Source: Lentinula raphanica
Lineage: Eukaryota > Basidiomycota > Agaricomycetes > Agaricales > Omphalotaceae
Length of the DNA stretch: 64,000 nt
Assembly: GCA_027919835.1 (NCBI GenBank)
Contig: JANVFP010000022.1
Coordinates: 1 to 64,000 of the forward strand
Direction of reading: 5' to 3'
Shown: in pieces, positions 9,359 to 20,096 of the stretch
How the letters are laid out: each line of letters begins with the position of its first letter
Position numbering within the stretch: the first letter of the stretch is position 1
Made by a program: the position numbers and the translations under genes
Notes under the pieces: model-generated
What the model saw: the letters and a program-made list of their open reading frames with translations, nothing else
Database searches by the model: none
Told to the model about the DNA's origin: nothing

Positions 9359-10003
9359 TTGTTGATTGACTGCGGTCTGCCAACTTACATGTGGTTTCGA
9401 CCTTGTGTACTGGAACTGTTTGGGCTTCGGCCTAAGCATTGGTTTCTTTCAACTGTTCTGCTAGCTAGACTCTTTCTATATCACTCCTACGTGGCATTAT
9501 TCCTGTCAATATGCTGTGGCTTTGTGTTTATTCTCAGAGCCCGCTGTTTCCAGAAGAGCTCAGCTGAAGTCTCAAAGGACTCGCGGCTTCAATCATCGGT
9601 CACAACGACTTCTTCTGACGCTCTGCCATTTAAGATGCCCCCTTTATTGATCCAGTCCACCCACCCCTTCTTTGACATCATATTTGTGCGCTCTCTTCAT
9701 GTCCATCATCCTCTTGCGTGCTTCCTTGGTTTGCAAGCATATAATAATATTCTATTTGCATGCAACCTCTGCTGTCAACCTTTTGTCTCCGTGCATCATC
9801 TGTCTTCACATATGCTCTCCAATTGTGTTTTCTTCTTTTCTTTCTGCATGTCCATCATCCTCTTACAGGCTTCCTCGGTCATATATATCCCATTTGCATA
9901 CAACCTTCACTGTCATCCTTTGTTCCCATGCATCATCTGTCTTCACTCCATAAGTATTTCGAATGCTGCCTGTTTACCTGAGATCCTTGCCTGTCAACTT
10001 TGA
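9359..10003. repeat. Non-genic repeat DNA with diverged tandem duplication
   Basis: The segment around 9698-9810 recurs at about 9846-9950: catgtccatcatcctctt, ttgcat.caacct and catcatctgtcttcac appear in the same order. A 214-codon open frame covers the region, but its Cys/His/Phe-rich, repeat-derived composition and lack of any domain argue against a gene. Confidence 0.6.
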
Positions 10004-10385
10004 TTAATGCATGTTACCTTTGGCCATGACAGTTGGTCACCGCCAACCACTGCATGTCACATCCAACCACTGACCATGATATTTGTCTGCTACACTTCAA
10101 GGGCAGAATAACTCAATACCTGGCATTGTAGAGGCATCTCTAAATTGAGCTTTCGGACCAAATCAGCATCACTTTGGGGATTGAAATATTGACCCCCGAG
10201 TTGCCAAGCATTGACCTGCCAAGTACCTTTCACTACTAGCATGCAGGGGTACTAACTGGCTCTTCCATTCAGCATACCCTTAGAATTCAATATTTTGAAC
10301 AAACCATGAGAACAGTGCAAGTGCCCTCCTTCCATATGGGGTATCCGCGGTCGCTGGATGCGTCGCGCACTCCTACCAAGTGGGA

Positions 10386-10573
10386 ATCGCAGCTGACCGC
10401 GTCTATGAAATCTGACCGCAGTTGGGACCCGAGGGCCTCTAGCCCTCCTGCCCAAACTCACACAAGATGTTGCACTCATCACCTTGTTCATTGTCTTTAC
10501 AATAAGTACTATAGCAATCGAAACCATGCATTGGACTTCTGAGATAACTACTGCATCCATCAAGTTCAAAGAT
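10386..10573 (+). repeat. 188-bp exact direct duplication, copy 1
   Basis: Identical to 10836-11023 at a constant offset of 450, from atcgcagctgaccg to aagttcaaagat. The flanks differ immediately. The ends are not TG...CA, so they are not classical LTRs. Confidence 0.92.
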
Positions 10574-10623
10574 GCCGGTTTGCTGACATCAGTCGGCAAA
10601 CTATAGTCTTCGAACGATTATGC

Positions 10624-10659
10624 GATGCAGTACTTGACCTTTCTTCCAAGTACTGCATC
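10624..10659. repeat. 12-bp perfect hairpin
   Basis: GATGCAGTACTT (10624-10635), a 12-nt loop, then AAGTACTGCATC (10648-10659). It overlaps copy B of the 79-bp repeat. Confidence 0.85.
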
Positions 10660-10708
10660 TGCTTCCCCCATTCGAAGGCAACACAACCTTCTACACTATC
10701 CAATTTTC
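10630..10708 (+). repeat. 79-bp dispersed repeat, copy B
   Basis: Same 79 bases as 1671-1749. It lies between the two 188-bp copies, suggesting one composite repeat unit. Confidence 0.85.
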
Positions 10709-10835
10709 ACCACACCCACCCACCCAGTACTTCCGCCCAGCGGAACTGATGCAGCTGATCTGCAAAGTCACAACTCATAGGCAGTGCTGCAGTCCGAGCT
10801 GCGTGAGGATTACAGCTGCATGGGCCCTCCCACCC

Positions 10836-11023
10836 ATCGCAGCTGACCGCGTCTATGAAATCTGACCGCAGTTGGGACCCGAGGGCCTCTAGCCCTCCTG
10901 CCCAAACTCACACAAGATGTTGCACTCATCACCTTGTTCATTGTCTTTACAATAAGTACTATAGCAATCGAAACCATGCATTGGACTTCTGAGATAACTA
11001 CTGCATCCATCAAGTTCAAAGAT
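10836..11023 (+). repeat. 188-bp exact direct duplication, copy 2
   Basis: Second copy of 10386-10573. Both contain the same short open frame on the minus strand, which is therefore repeat-derived and not annotated as a gene. Confidence 0.92.
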
Positions 11024-11497
11024 ACCGTTTTCAGAAGACAATTGAGAGAAAATTTCGAGCGTCAAATGACTTTTTAATTCCAAATTTCCCGAATCGTAAA
11101 ATTGTGCCGCGCCCCTAGTGTTAGAAAAGGCGGGCTCCGTCTCTTTGAACGAACATCACGGTGGCACCCGCACTTCAACACATAATGCTACAGATTGTGA
11201 GGTTCCTTGCATTCATTGAATACAGTGTCTCCTTACTAGCTCTTCCCAGACTGAGGTAGTCTTTATGTGCTATTTTGTCACCTGATAGTACTCAGAAGAA
11301 ACCGTTCTGAGTTCCTACAGCCTAGAGTGCATCGGATGACTGAGATTAGTGTATCATGATAATATAAGCCGATATTGACACAGATGGAGTTGAACCACGT
11401 ACTTCCTATAACGCAAAAACATATTCATTGCTTAAGATAGTCTATTGAATCATATTACTTGTAGTTGAGAGCGATTCCGCTGTTTCGAAGGCAACAC
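11024..11497. other. 3' flank of the methyltransferase gene, no gene seen
   Basis: No convincing open frame. Around 11383-11403 the minus strand shows a T-arm-like string (GTGGTTCAACTCCA), but a full cloverleaf could not be built. Confidence 0.4.
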
Positions 11498-13292
11498 TCA
11501 GATAATCTTCTTGGCCGTCCAAAATGCCGTTCGATAAGTATATCCCAGCATCCCTCGGGAGTTTGTGGTGTATGTTGCGTCTATTATGCGCTCATTCTAT
11601 GTTAAAACATCGAAGTCAGCATGATCTAGGAGGGTAGCAACAAGAGCACTCCTGCACCAACCTCAATCTCAAATCCTACCATTTTCGCAAGCTGCTTCAC
11701 TTCTACGAGATCCAATTCAATCGAAGGGTCGTTGGTATTGTTGTTCTCCCAATGCCATAAAAGAGGACCTAGATTATTCTGTTGGTGATTATCTGTTCCA
11801 GTCGGCTGTGAGGCTCACCTAGATTGATCCACACACCTCCAGGTGCGAGTATTTTGTGTATGATTCGTAGATATTGAACAATGTTTTTGGCCTATCAGAA
11901 CGTGAAACATATTGAGAAATTGGTTACTGAAATAGAAATGGAGTTGGAAGAGCACATGGGGAATCGTCCAGCCAAAAAATGAGAGTGAGCTTCCAAACAA
12001 TTCACGTACCGTATCAATGAAAAAGCATGTCATCACAGCATCCCATAGCCCCGATTGCGGTTCATCAGGATCAGACTCTTGGCCGTATAGTTCTTCAAAA
12101 TCGCCTGTGTCACGATCTGAGCACGACGCGAAGAAACATGTCTATAGGCACTCACCAGCAACTAGTGAAAAAGCCGATCCGCTTGGTAAGGTAGGTTCTA
12201 CATCAGGAATCGTTATTGCACGCAGCATGGACGCTCTGTCAGGCAGATTCGAGAACGAATGCACATAAGGATATATAGTGTGCATATGAGGACGCTCCGT
12301 TCTGAAGAAAGAGTTCGATACCTAAGCGGGGATCGGGACATGAAAAAAAACGGACCGCACTTGTTTAGGATCAGAAACGACGCTAGGAGCATGTAATGGG
12401 AAAATTCGTTGCCTTGACATTCGAAACCTGTTGGAACATTCAGAAAAGATTGAAAAGAGACCACAATTCTTCCACACTGACCAAGACTAGCGACATCATA
12501 CGCTAATCTTCCCAAGCCAGAACCTGGGATTAGAACACGAAAGTTTCTCCTGGGTCGTTCAACTCAACCAAACGGAAAGTGTTAACAGACGATCCATCAG
12601 GCGGTTACCTTTGTTCCTCTGGGATATCCGAGAAATGCGCCAATAACGCATCCTTCATTGGCCCGTAACTAGTTTCGCGTTCGTCTCGACCTTCATCACT
12701 CCAATCTCGTACGAGTTGCTTCAAGGTACTACGTAGCTTGTCCATGTCAAACTCCGTCGGCTTATATTCCTTCTGAGATGAATGTGAATGCGCATGAGAG
12801 TGGGAGTGGGAGTGAGGGTGCGAATGAGAGCTGCAGAAAAGAGGGACGTAAGATATTGTATTCGCCTGCATCGGAGAAGACCACCGTACGAAGATTCAGG
12901 GACTACTTTCTCGTCCTCCAGCTCAGCTTCCCCAAAAATTTCCGGATCGACTACGATCTTGTTCAAGAATTGTTCATTAACTAGAATCGCTTTGTCCACC
13001 TCGTCCAACTTCTCTTTGTAACCTAGCTGGTCAAGCAGAATCTGATCGGCGTGGGGAATGGTAAACAGGTCTTTTCGGCGTCGGTTGTTGGCAGCTAGCT
13101 GAACAATTCATGATTAGATGAAAGCATTGCATAGATTACGCGCAGCTGCGTACATGATAGGAACTATATTTTCGAAAAGTAGCTACCACATTAGCGAAGT
13201 GCCTGTGTTCTGATGTCCGTTCAGATGGTGTATTTGGGTATGATAGAGCTTAGACGACCTGCCTTCTTCGATGTCTGCTTCAGAGAGAGGCA
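11498..13292 (-). CDS. Carnosine N-methyltransferase-like protein (N2227 family)
   Basis: SAM-dependent methyltransferase of the CARNMT1/YNL092W family, which N-methylates the imidazole of carnosine in animals; the fungal substrate is less clear. Exon pieces on the minus strand read HRHFANVVATFRKY, LAANNRRRKDLFTIPHADQ, DKLRSTLKQLVRDWSDEGRD, then SAM motif I VLIPGSGLGRLAYDVASLG, QGNEFSHYMLLASFLILN, FSLVAG|GDFEELYG, AVMTCFFIDTV, LGPLLWHWENN, and the last exon TYTTNSRGMLGYTYRTAFWT ending AKKII and a stop at 11498. At least seven short introns separate them. A His/Ser-rich linker (alternating S-H over about 18 residues, near 12770-12835) precedes the catalytic region. The 5' end is unresolved: the ATG at 13290-13292 does not join cleanly in frame to the first conserved exon. 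Confidence 0.85.
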
Positions 13293-14489
13293 TGTTTTTA
13301 CAATGGTTGAATTCAAGTGGCAGGTCACAATTCTCCGTGACGCGAATCTGTCTGTGCACAGCTGTGCACGTGCTGTGTGACTGACAAACGCGCTGTCACA
13401 GCTGTGAGAATTTGGAATATCTCAACCTCCTCCTCCAGCCTCCTCCAGCTCAGGTCCAGCTTGTAGCTCTCAGCAGCGGCCATCTACCTTGTTCTGCCTT
13501 TGGACGAAGAACTTGATTTCGTTACTGCTGCTCATCTTCAACTCAGGAATTTTGTGGTATTTTTCCTAGCCCTCCTGGGATATCTCGGGAACTCTCTTCA
13601 CCCTGTGAACATTCCGATGTTCTCATAGCAAATCCCTGCTTTCCCAGTGGGACCCATCCCGCAGCTACCTTCCTATATGATCCTACCATCTGGAGACCTA
13701 TCGTTGATTGGTCTACAACGTATCTCATTCTCCCAGGTGGAACTCCTTCCATGCGTGGCTCCTTCTCTCTTCTGTGGTATATCTCTTCTATGTAACAGTA
13801 TTTCGGGTCCGCCAAGCTTTGCCAAGGCACAGAGTAAGAGAACACAGGTGGAGACTGGTGGCGGTGAGGGTAAATTAGGTGTGTTCCTTCCTATTCGAAA
13901 TCATACTTCATCTTGACGGTTTGGGTCACTCTACTTAGTTGTGGTGATTGCTCATACCAAACGCGTAGGAGCCAAGAGTCTTGGCTTACTTGGGCGATTA
14001 TCTGCTCTCATCAAGTACATTCCTTGAATACCCAATCCAGGAGGTTTGCTTTGCAGCTTTCTGGGAAAATACGTATGAGCAACCAGGATAACGTCAACAA
14101 GGTATTGTGCTCGCCATTCAGAACAAGGAAAATATACGACAATGAAAGAAGAAATGCCTCATATCCTCGTTCATTAGACGAACGCCCTCAGAATTTATGA
14201 AGCATGATTGGTCCCCGTAGAATTCACGTATCACACCTCCAACACCTATTCGTTCCCTAAATCACTCACCCAGCTTCCCCAAGTCCGAGCTCATGCATCT
14301 TTCGTTGCTTTGCGTTTCTCATGGCAGAAATCCAAGCCTTTCATAAAAAGGCTGGGATCGCTCTTATTTTTCTTGTCGTTCCCGTCCCTTAGGCCAAGCA
14401 GAGAAAAGAAACAACGCATTCTTTACCTGTACCTGCCCAGCAGCTCTCTCCTGTCTCTTGGAACCAAGACTTACTTGAAATCTCTACTC
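13293..14489. other. Divergent intergenic region, no gene seen
   Basis: Lies between the divergent methyltransferase and laccase-like genes and should carry both promoters. Open frames of about 90-100 codons on both strands have no recognisable features. A palindrome-rich stretch occurs at 13351-13400 (ctgtgcacagctgtgcacgt). Confidence 0.45.
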
Positions 14490-17050
14490 ATGAAGCTCCT
14501 CGTATCAACCGTTTTATCCGCTCTCCTTGCTCTTCCCGTGTTATCGGATACCATTCCGATCACGCTTGACATTGTCAATGCAGATGGGGCCCCTGATGGG
14601 TTCAGTAGAAGTATGTGTTCGTTTTCCAAGTATCGGTGAACGGTCATGGCCAGCGTAGGAATGAATATACTCACTGAGGTTGATAGGTATGGTAACAGCG
14701 AACGGGACATATCCTGGTCCGCTCATCACTGCGAAAAAGGGTGACACCCTTGTTGTGACGGTCAACAATTTACTTGTATGTTCATCGTTCTACTCCTCAA
14801 AGTCAGACGGATGTCGATGAAAACTCTCCGTTGCACTAGAACGATCCTACTATGCGCCAAAGTACTTCACTTGTAAGTCGGCCCCGAAATTTCTTCTACT
14901 GATTCCAGGGGAGGTCTAACTCAAGGCTTCTTCTTCACTTTGCAGGACTTCGACGGACTTTTCGTCAACACACCCGATTCGTTCAACGAAGGGAGCTCTT
15001 TCGTCACTACTTGCCCCATTGCCCCGAACGCTAGTTATACCTATACTATCCCTCTAGTGGATGATCAGACTGGAACATTCTGGTATCATAGGTTAGTGAG
15101 CATGAATACGCTCTACTCTAACCCTCTTATCTAATATTATTCCTTTTGATAGTCAACTGAGTGTCCAATACGTTGATGTGTGTGAACTCCAAATCTATGT
15201 AGGCAGTTTGATCTGAGGCAGTGTATGATTATCGTTCTCCCTAGGGACTTCGTGGTGCGCTGGTTGTTTACGGTATGTATTGTGTTTTCATCATGCCATT
15301 CATCTGAAGCAAGAGGCTGACTATGTTCACATTTCCTAGATCCTGAGGACCCACTTGCGGATTTGTACGACGTTGATGATGAAACTACCGTAAGTACAAT
15401 GCCTATGCCTGCAACCGCACAATTCTCCTTTTATGCGTATTCTCTTACTAACCACTACACCACCGTCCCCCCAAAATAGATCTGGCAAGTCGGCGACTGG
15501 TGGCACAACACCACACTACCTCTCCTCGCCGGCTACGTTGCAACCGGGATTGTGCCCGTTTCCGACAGTGGCACGTTCAACGGTGTAGGCAGATTCAATG
15601 GAGGCCCTGAGGTACCATTCTTTGTGGTGAACATCGTCCAGGGAATGCGATACAGGTTTAGGATCATCAACACCTCCGCGAGGAACGTGTTCACGATGTC
15701 TGTGGATAGTCACAATATGACTGTGAGTATGAGTTATTCTCGCGTCCGAGTTCTGTCGCTCACTATAATCTCTGCCTTGGTTGACAGATCATTGAGACCG
15801 ATGGCTCACCAACTTCACCAATGACCGTCAACTCCATCGATATGCTCGCAGGCCAACGATACTCAGTCGTCGTTGAGGCTAACCAGCCTGTTGCAAATTA
15901 TTGGATCAACGCTCCCTATGTCGGTGGAGACCCAACTAGGAACTTGAACCGTATGCATCCCTAGTCTCATACTTGTCGCTGTCGTTGATCATGGGTGTTT
16001 TCACAGAAAACGCCACACTCTCTCGTGCTATTCTCCGCTACCAAGGTGCTCCAGAAGAAGATCCGACTTCTCCAATGTCCCTTGGTCCAGCTGGCGCAGA
16101 ATTGAACGCTCTTGTTGAATCTAACCTTCGTGTACGTTCTGAGGCTTACAGCATCGATATCTTTACTCCTTGACTTAAGGATACTAACCCAAATTTACTA
16201 TCTAGCCGTTGGTCGCTTCACCCGCACCCGAAGCTGATATCAACATTACTCTTAATCTCGTCGTCGTAAGCCATCGTTTCTCAAGAGTTAAATTATATAA
16301 CAAAATATTTCGTCAGACTGCGGGAAAAGCGCAATGGAACGTCAACAACGTCAGCTATCTCCCACCCGAAGTTCCTACTCTCGTCAAGATTCTCGATGGC
16401 GCGAACAGCACTGATGATTTCAACGTCACGGAGAACACATTTGTGCTTCCCGCTAACAAGATCGTTCAAGTCATTTTCCCTCCAAGTGTTGACGATGAGG
16501 CTCATCGTGAGTGTTCCATTGCATTTCAAACAGTGTCGAATCTCATCATGACATCGCTTCACGATTAGCCTTCCATTTGCATGGCGTATGTATTTTCCTT
16601 TTAGTTCTCGAAGAGCGCTCCGTCTAAAGTGATGCTTCCTGGCCAGAACAACTTCTGGCTAATCAAATCGAACAGCTCAGAGGAGATCAATACCGAGAAC
16701 CCCATCAAACGTGATGTACGTGTTTGGGGTCCATACTTGTCTCTCTCTCACTCTGATGATTGAGGCCTGATAGGTCGCTGGTGTCGGTTCTACGGGTACC
16801 ATCATGCGATTCTCGACTGCTAACCCAGGTCAGTATTCAAACCTATCACTTCACACGCATACTCATTGTCATGATAACGAATGATATAGGCCCCTGGTTC
16901 TTCCATTGTCACATCTTCTGGCACTTCCAAGCCGGACTCGCGACTGTCATGGCCTCAGGACTGGACGAGACTCGGGAACAGGTTCACCCTACTCAGGCGT
17001 GGACAGATTTGTGCCCCGCGTATGATGCGCTGCCGTCCGACTTACAGTGA
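14490..17050 (+). CDS. Laccase-like multicopper oxidase with altered copper ligands
   Basis: Secreted laccase-family protein of about 500 residues in 16 small exons. The signal peptide starts MKLLVSTVLSALLALPVLS. All three cupredoxin regions align: MVTANGTYPGPLI, QYVDGLRGALVVYG, GMRYRFRIINTSA, DSHNMTIIETDG, AGQRYSVVVEANQPVANYWI. Motif L3 is intact (AHPFHLHG, split over the exon at 16569-16585) and so is L4 (PWFFHCHIFWHFQAG), so the type-1 copper ligands remain. L1, canonically HWHG, reads DFDG (14946-14957). L2, canonically HSH, reads HSQ across the junction 15091/15153. Three of the eight trinuclear-centre histidines are therefore missing. Splice sites around both motifs are clean GT..AG and no alternative acceptor restores them. 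It is unlikely to reduce oxygen to water as true laccases do. It has no frameshift and looks maintained. Confidence 0.9.
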
Positions 17051-18399
17051 TTGGGAAAGGGCGCGCTTAATTATGTGTGGATGGTTGTATGGAAAAAGAT
17101 CAGAAACTGGGAATAGGCGAAGTCGGTCATTGACTGCTAAGTCGCACTTGTTAAAGTTTGTTGCTGTACTCAGTTAAGGTTTAGTTCATTCATTTCTGTT
17201 TCTGTATGTTCCTTCTCATGAATCAGTATCTTTTACATTGTCATCAGCGTTCCCTGTGAGCCTCAGAACAAAGCTACTTCATGTCTTTGACGCACACACA
17301 TCGAAGTGAGAAAACGATGAGGGATTAGAGACGAAGAACAAAGCAAGCCACGGCTGGCAGTGAGCGCTTTCAAATTGACAATCAACACCTCCGATGATTC
17401 TGTTTCAATATCGAGGAAGGTGTGTTTTGTAACGTTCTCAGCTAACATATCATTCCGAACCAGAATTTACCGTCACTTTGCTTGTGCCCTCTTGGCCACC
17501 CCGGGGGAGCCACACGATGACTATCAGAATAAGAATGGGGAACGAACGACTCGAACGACTCGAACGGGTGACCAGGGGCTATGGGCTGGGCTATTGGCAG
17601 TGATCAGTCTGCAGAAGGGGTTAGGACTGGTTGGGAGGGTTTTTGGCTGTTCTGGGCAGCGTCCTTGGTCACTATCTATATAAACACCATGCGGTCTTCA
17701 GATGACTACCCCGGGGGGTCCTTGGCTATGGCTGTCTTTGTTCACTATCAGCATCAGCATCATGCAGTCTTCAGACAATTAGCCTCAGCATCATGTGGTC
17801 TGGAAGATGCTCCCCCAGGTTCACCCTCGCTTCAAGATAGATGATCATATAAACCTGCAACCGTTGTGGTCTATACTTATCGGCGGTACAGCACAGAACT
17901 TTTCTATTCACACCTTTGCCTACCTTCACTATCCAGTGCCAACTGATAAATGAAGACGGAGCCGCCAACACAATTGCACGGAGTTATCCCCTGTTATCCC
18001 TTGGACAACGAGTCTCAATGATCTTTGCCAAATCTGAATAGCGCGACAGCTATCCGGGAAAATCTGAGGCATTTAAGGTGCTGCATATCTCGAAAAATTC
18101 TGAAGTTTCCGGGGTCCTTCCAGGTTGAGAGACACATAAGCTCTCGATTCCCTATCAATAACCCCCCACTTGCAGTGCAACTATCAGCGTCACCTCCAAA
18201 AACCCCACAAACAACTTATCCTTGCTGGTCAAGGACAAACCCTGATTCCAACTTTGGTTTGTTTTTCACGAAACCACTTCTCACTTCAAATTATTTCCGA
18301 GTCGAATTGTCTGTGAGTGAACAGTCTTCAATGATTGCGCCTACGGTATCTCATGAAGGATCGTATCTCTTCTTGCAGCTCTGGATCGTACTCGATACT
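17051..18399. other. Intergenic region with small local repeats
   Basis: Contains cgaacgact x2-3 (17544-17567) and a roughly 80-bp imperfect repetition around the phrase gcggtcttcag / gcagtcttcag (17640-17810). No gene recognised. The distal part should be promoter for the secreted-protein gene at 18400. Confidence 0.5.
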
Positions 18400-19127
18400 A
18401 TGCGGTCAATCAATGCGACGAACTTGTCTTTCCTTGGCCTGAGCCTTTTGATGGTCTCAACTTATGCCATGCCAGTCTCTGTATGTACTACCCCATTTCC
18501 GCACCCCCAAGTATTGGGCCATCGAAAAGTTTGTTCAAAGATCTAAGCTCATCTCGTTGTTCACAGGACACCAAACTTCCAACGATGAATGTCCAAGCCC
18601 GGGCCACGACTGAAGCTGACGTTCCAGAGGGAGCTGAAATTTGGTATATCACCTCTGATTTCACCGCCGAAGAACGCAAGTTCGTTGAGGCAGGGGAACG
18701 GTGGGCTGCATTGCATAAGGAAAATTGGGGTCTACCAGCAAAGTTCGTAATCCTACCGCATCCGAAAATGAAGGCGCGAGAGGAGATCGAAGGAAAAGCT
18801 TCCACCATTTTGCCCGAGTTCCTCTCTAGGAAATCACCCGACTTTGGTAGTACCATTCTCGACGTCACTCTTCGAATACCTTGGCAGGGCGACACCTCTG
18901 AGACCAGCCTTTCGATGCACTCCTTCAGGTCGAAAGAGACTGTGGTCATTGGGGGTACAGTACCTCAGCAGAACTGGTGGAATCGTTTGCTGGGTCACTG
19001 GAAGGCTCCTCGGCTGAAGGAAAACACGTTAACGTTCGACAAGGATTATGATGGAAACATCGTGGTTGTTGAGCGGATGCCAGTGGAAGAAAAGAAGAAA
19101 AACAAAGACGGTTATGTTAGGCTTTGA
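18400..19127 (+). CDS. Small secreted protein of unknown function
   Basis: Two exons, 18400-18480 and 18567-19127, give 213 residues. The N-terminus (MRSINATNLSFLGLSLLMVS...TYAMPVS) is a signal peptide; the 86-bp intron falls right at its end, as often seen in fungal secreted proteins. The mature part is hydrophilic, contains no cysteine, and ends in a Lys-rich tail (EEKKKNKDGYVRL). Tryptophan-rich strings such as PQQNWWNRLLGHW occur near the C-terminus. No family was recognised. The intron phase is 0 and the joined frame is open throughout, which supports a real gene. The 30248 locus has a similar layout (signal peptide, then a phase-0 intron after P-V). Confidence 0.75.
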
Positions 19128-20096
19128 GGGCTTTGGGGAGCGACGGGGGCAGCAGGGGTTGTGTGTGTGGAGGGAAGGGCAAGAGGCGACTTTTTCAAGC
19201 GTGTTTCCCTCCGATAATTGATACTGCGATGTTCAGCGTGTAATCGTATCATATTGCGACCTTCTGCCAAAACCTATCAGTGTGTCATAAGAGGTCATCG
19301 AGCGAGATGCATGGTTTGTACAAATTGCTCGGTAAAATTTGCCATCCTAGTAAGCAGAATCTACTTTATCGTATCGCCCTCGAAAATTTAAGTATTCCCA
19401 AATCAATCGTGTTTAGATTTCACACTCTGTCTTCGTTCTAAGCTGAACGTCGAAAGTTTGGTTGATCTCAGGTATCCCTAGTTGCGGTGTACACGGTGTG
19501 TAGTGTACAAGATCGTGCATTGATTCCTCCCCTGTGCTTTTTCGGTTCAATAAATCCATAACATGGACGTATTGAGTCCATGAATGATATTCGTTGCAAT
19601 CCCAAAATAATAAGGTCACTCCGGACTTTGTAAACTTGTTCATCATGATGCAGTATCGATGTTTTCGACATTGTGAATGCCGGGGAAGCCTGTTTCTTGA
19701 GCTAGGCTTTTCTCTAGTACTGTACTTAAATAACTCGGGTCTACTTACTGGTAAATGCTCCGGTAGGCTTTCCTCGACTTTCCTGAAGATTCCTCGTCGG
19801 TTGCCTGGCAGTCGCGGCATGAACTTTATTCTCAAGCAAAGTCCATCAGGGGTCCATCAACTTCTTTTTTATTTTCGGCTGCTTACTTTTTGCTTTGATC
19901 ACTGCTGTGATTGAACCATTCTCAGCAATGCTATGCATCAGTGGCACCATCCTTCCCTCCTTCGTCTTTACCACCACCACCACTGGCCAACGTTCTCCCT
20001 TGAAGTATTCCCTCTCACTTCATTCAAGACTAGGATCTAGCTCAATCTACTGTTGAACTCTTCGTCGCCCTCCCTCCCGGTGAGGCCAGAAGGAGG
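19128..20096. other. Intergenic stretch, no gene seen
   Basis: Overlapping open frames of 100-140 codons on both strands lack recognisable features. Probably 3' flank of the secreted-protein gene and 5' flank of the next locus. Confidence 0.45.

Noticed and set aside
9359..10003. 214-codon Cys/Phe/His-rich open frame
   Set aside because: Lies in a diverged tandem duplication downstream of a minisatellite; no domain, no splice partners.
10386..11023. Miniature LTR element (TRIM) reading of the 188-bp direct repeats
   Set aside because: The copies lack TG...CA ends, a primer site and a target duplication, so LTR status is not supported.
10252..11083. Minus-strand open frames (64-115 codons) repeated in the two 188-bp copies
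   Set aside because: Both copies come from the same duplicated repeat, and the frame differs at the ends; not gene-like.
11380..11460. Possible tRNA on the minus strand (T-arm string GTGGTTCAACTCCA)
   Set aside because: The acceptor stem could be paired only with a mismatch and no anticodon arm was found; perhaps a degenerate tRNA relic at most.
13543..14200. Three open frames of 89-100 codons upstream of the laccase-like gene
   Set aside because: No recognisable features; the region is better explained as promoter and UTR.
14873..14945. Alternative acceptor that might restore HWHG in the laccase-like gene
   Set aside because: The only other AG acceptors in this intron (for example after gattccag) give a wrong phase and no His-Trp-His codons.
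19413..19914. Overlapping open frames on both strands (140 and 106 codons)
   Set aside because: No signal, domain or splice consistency; mutual overlap suggests chance.
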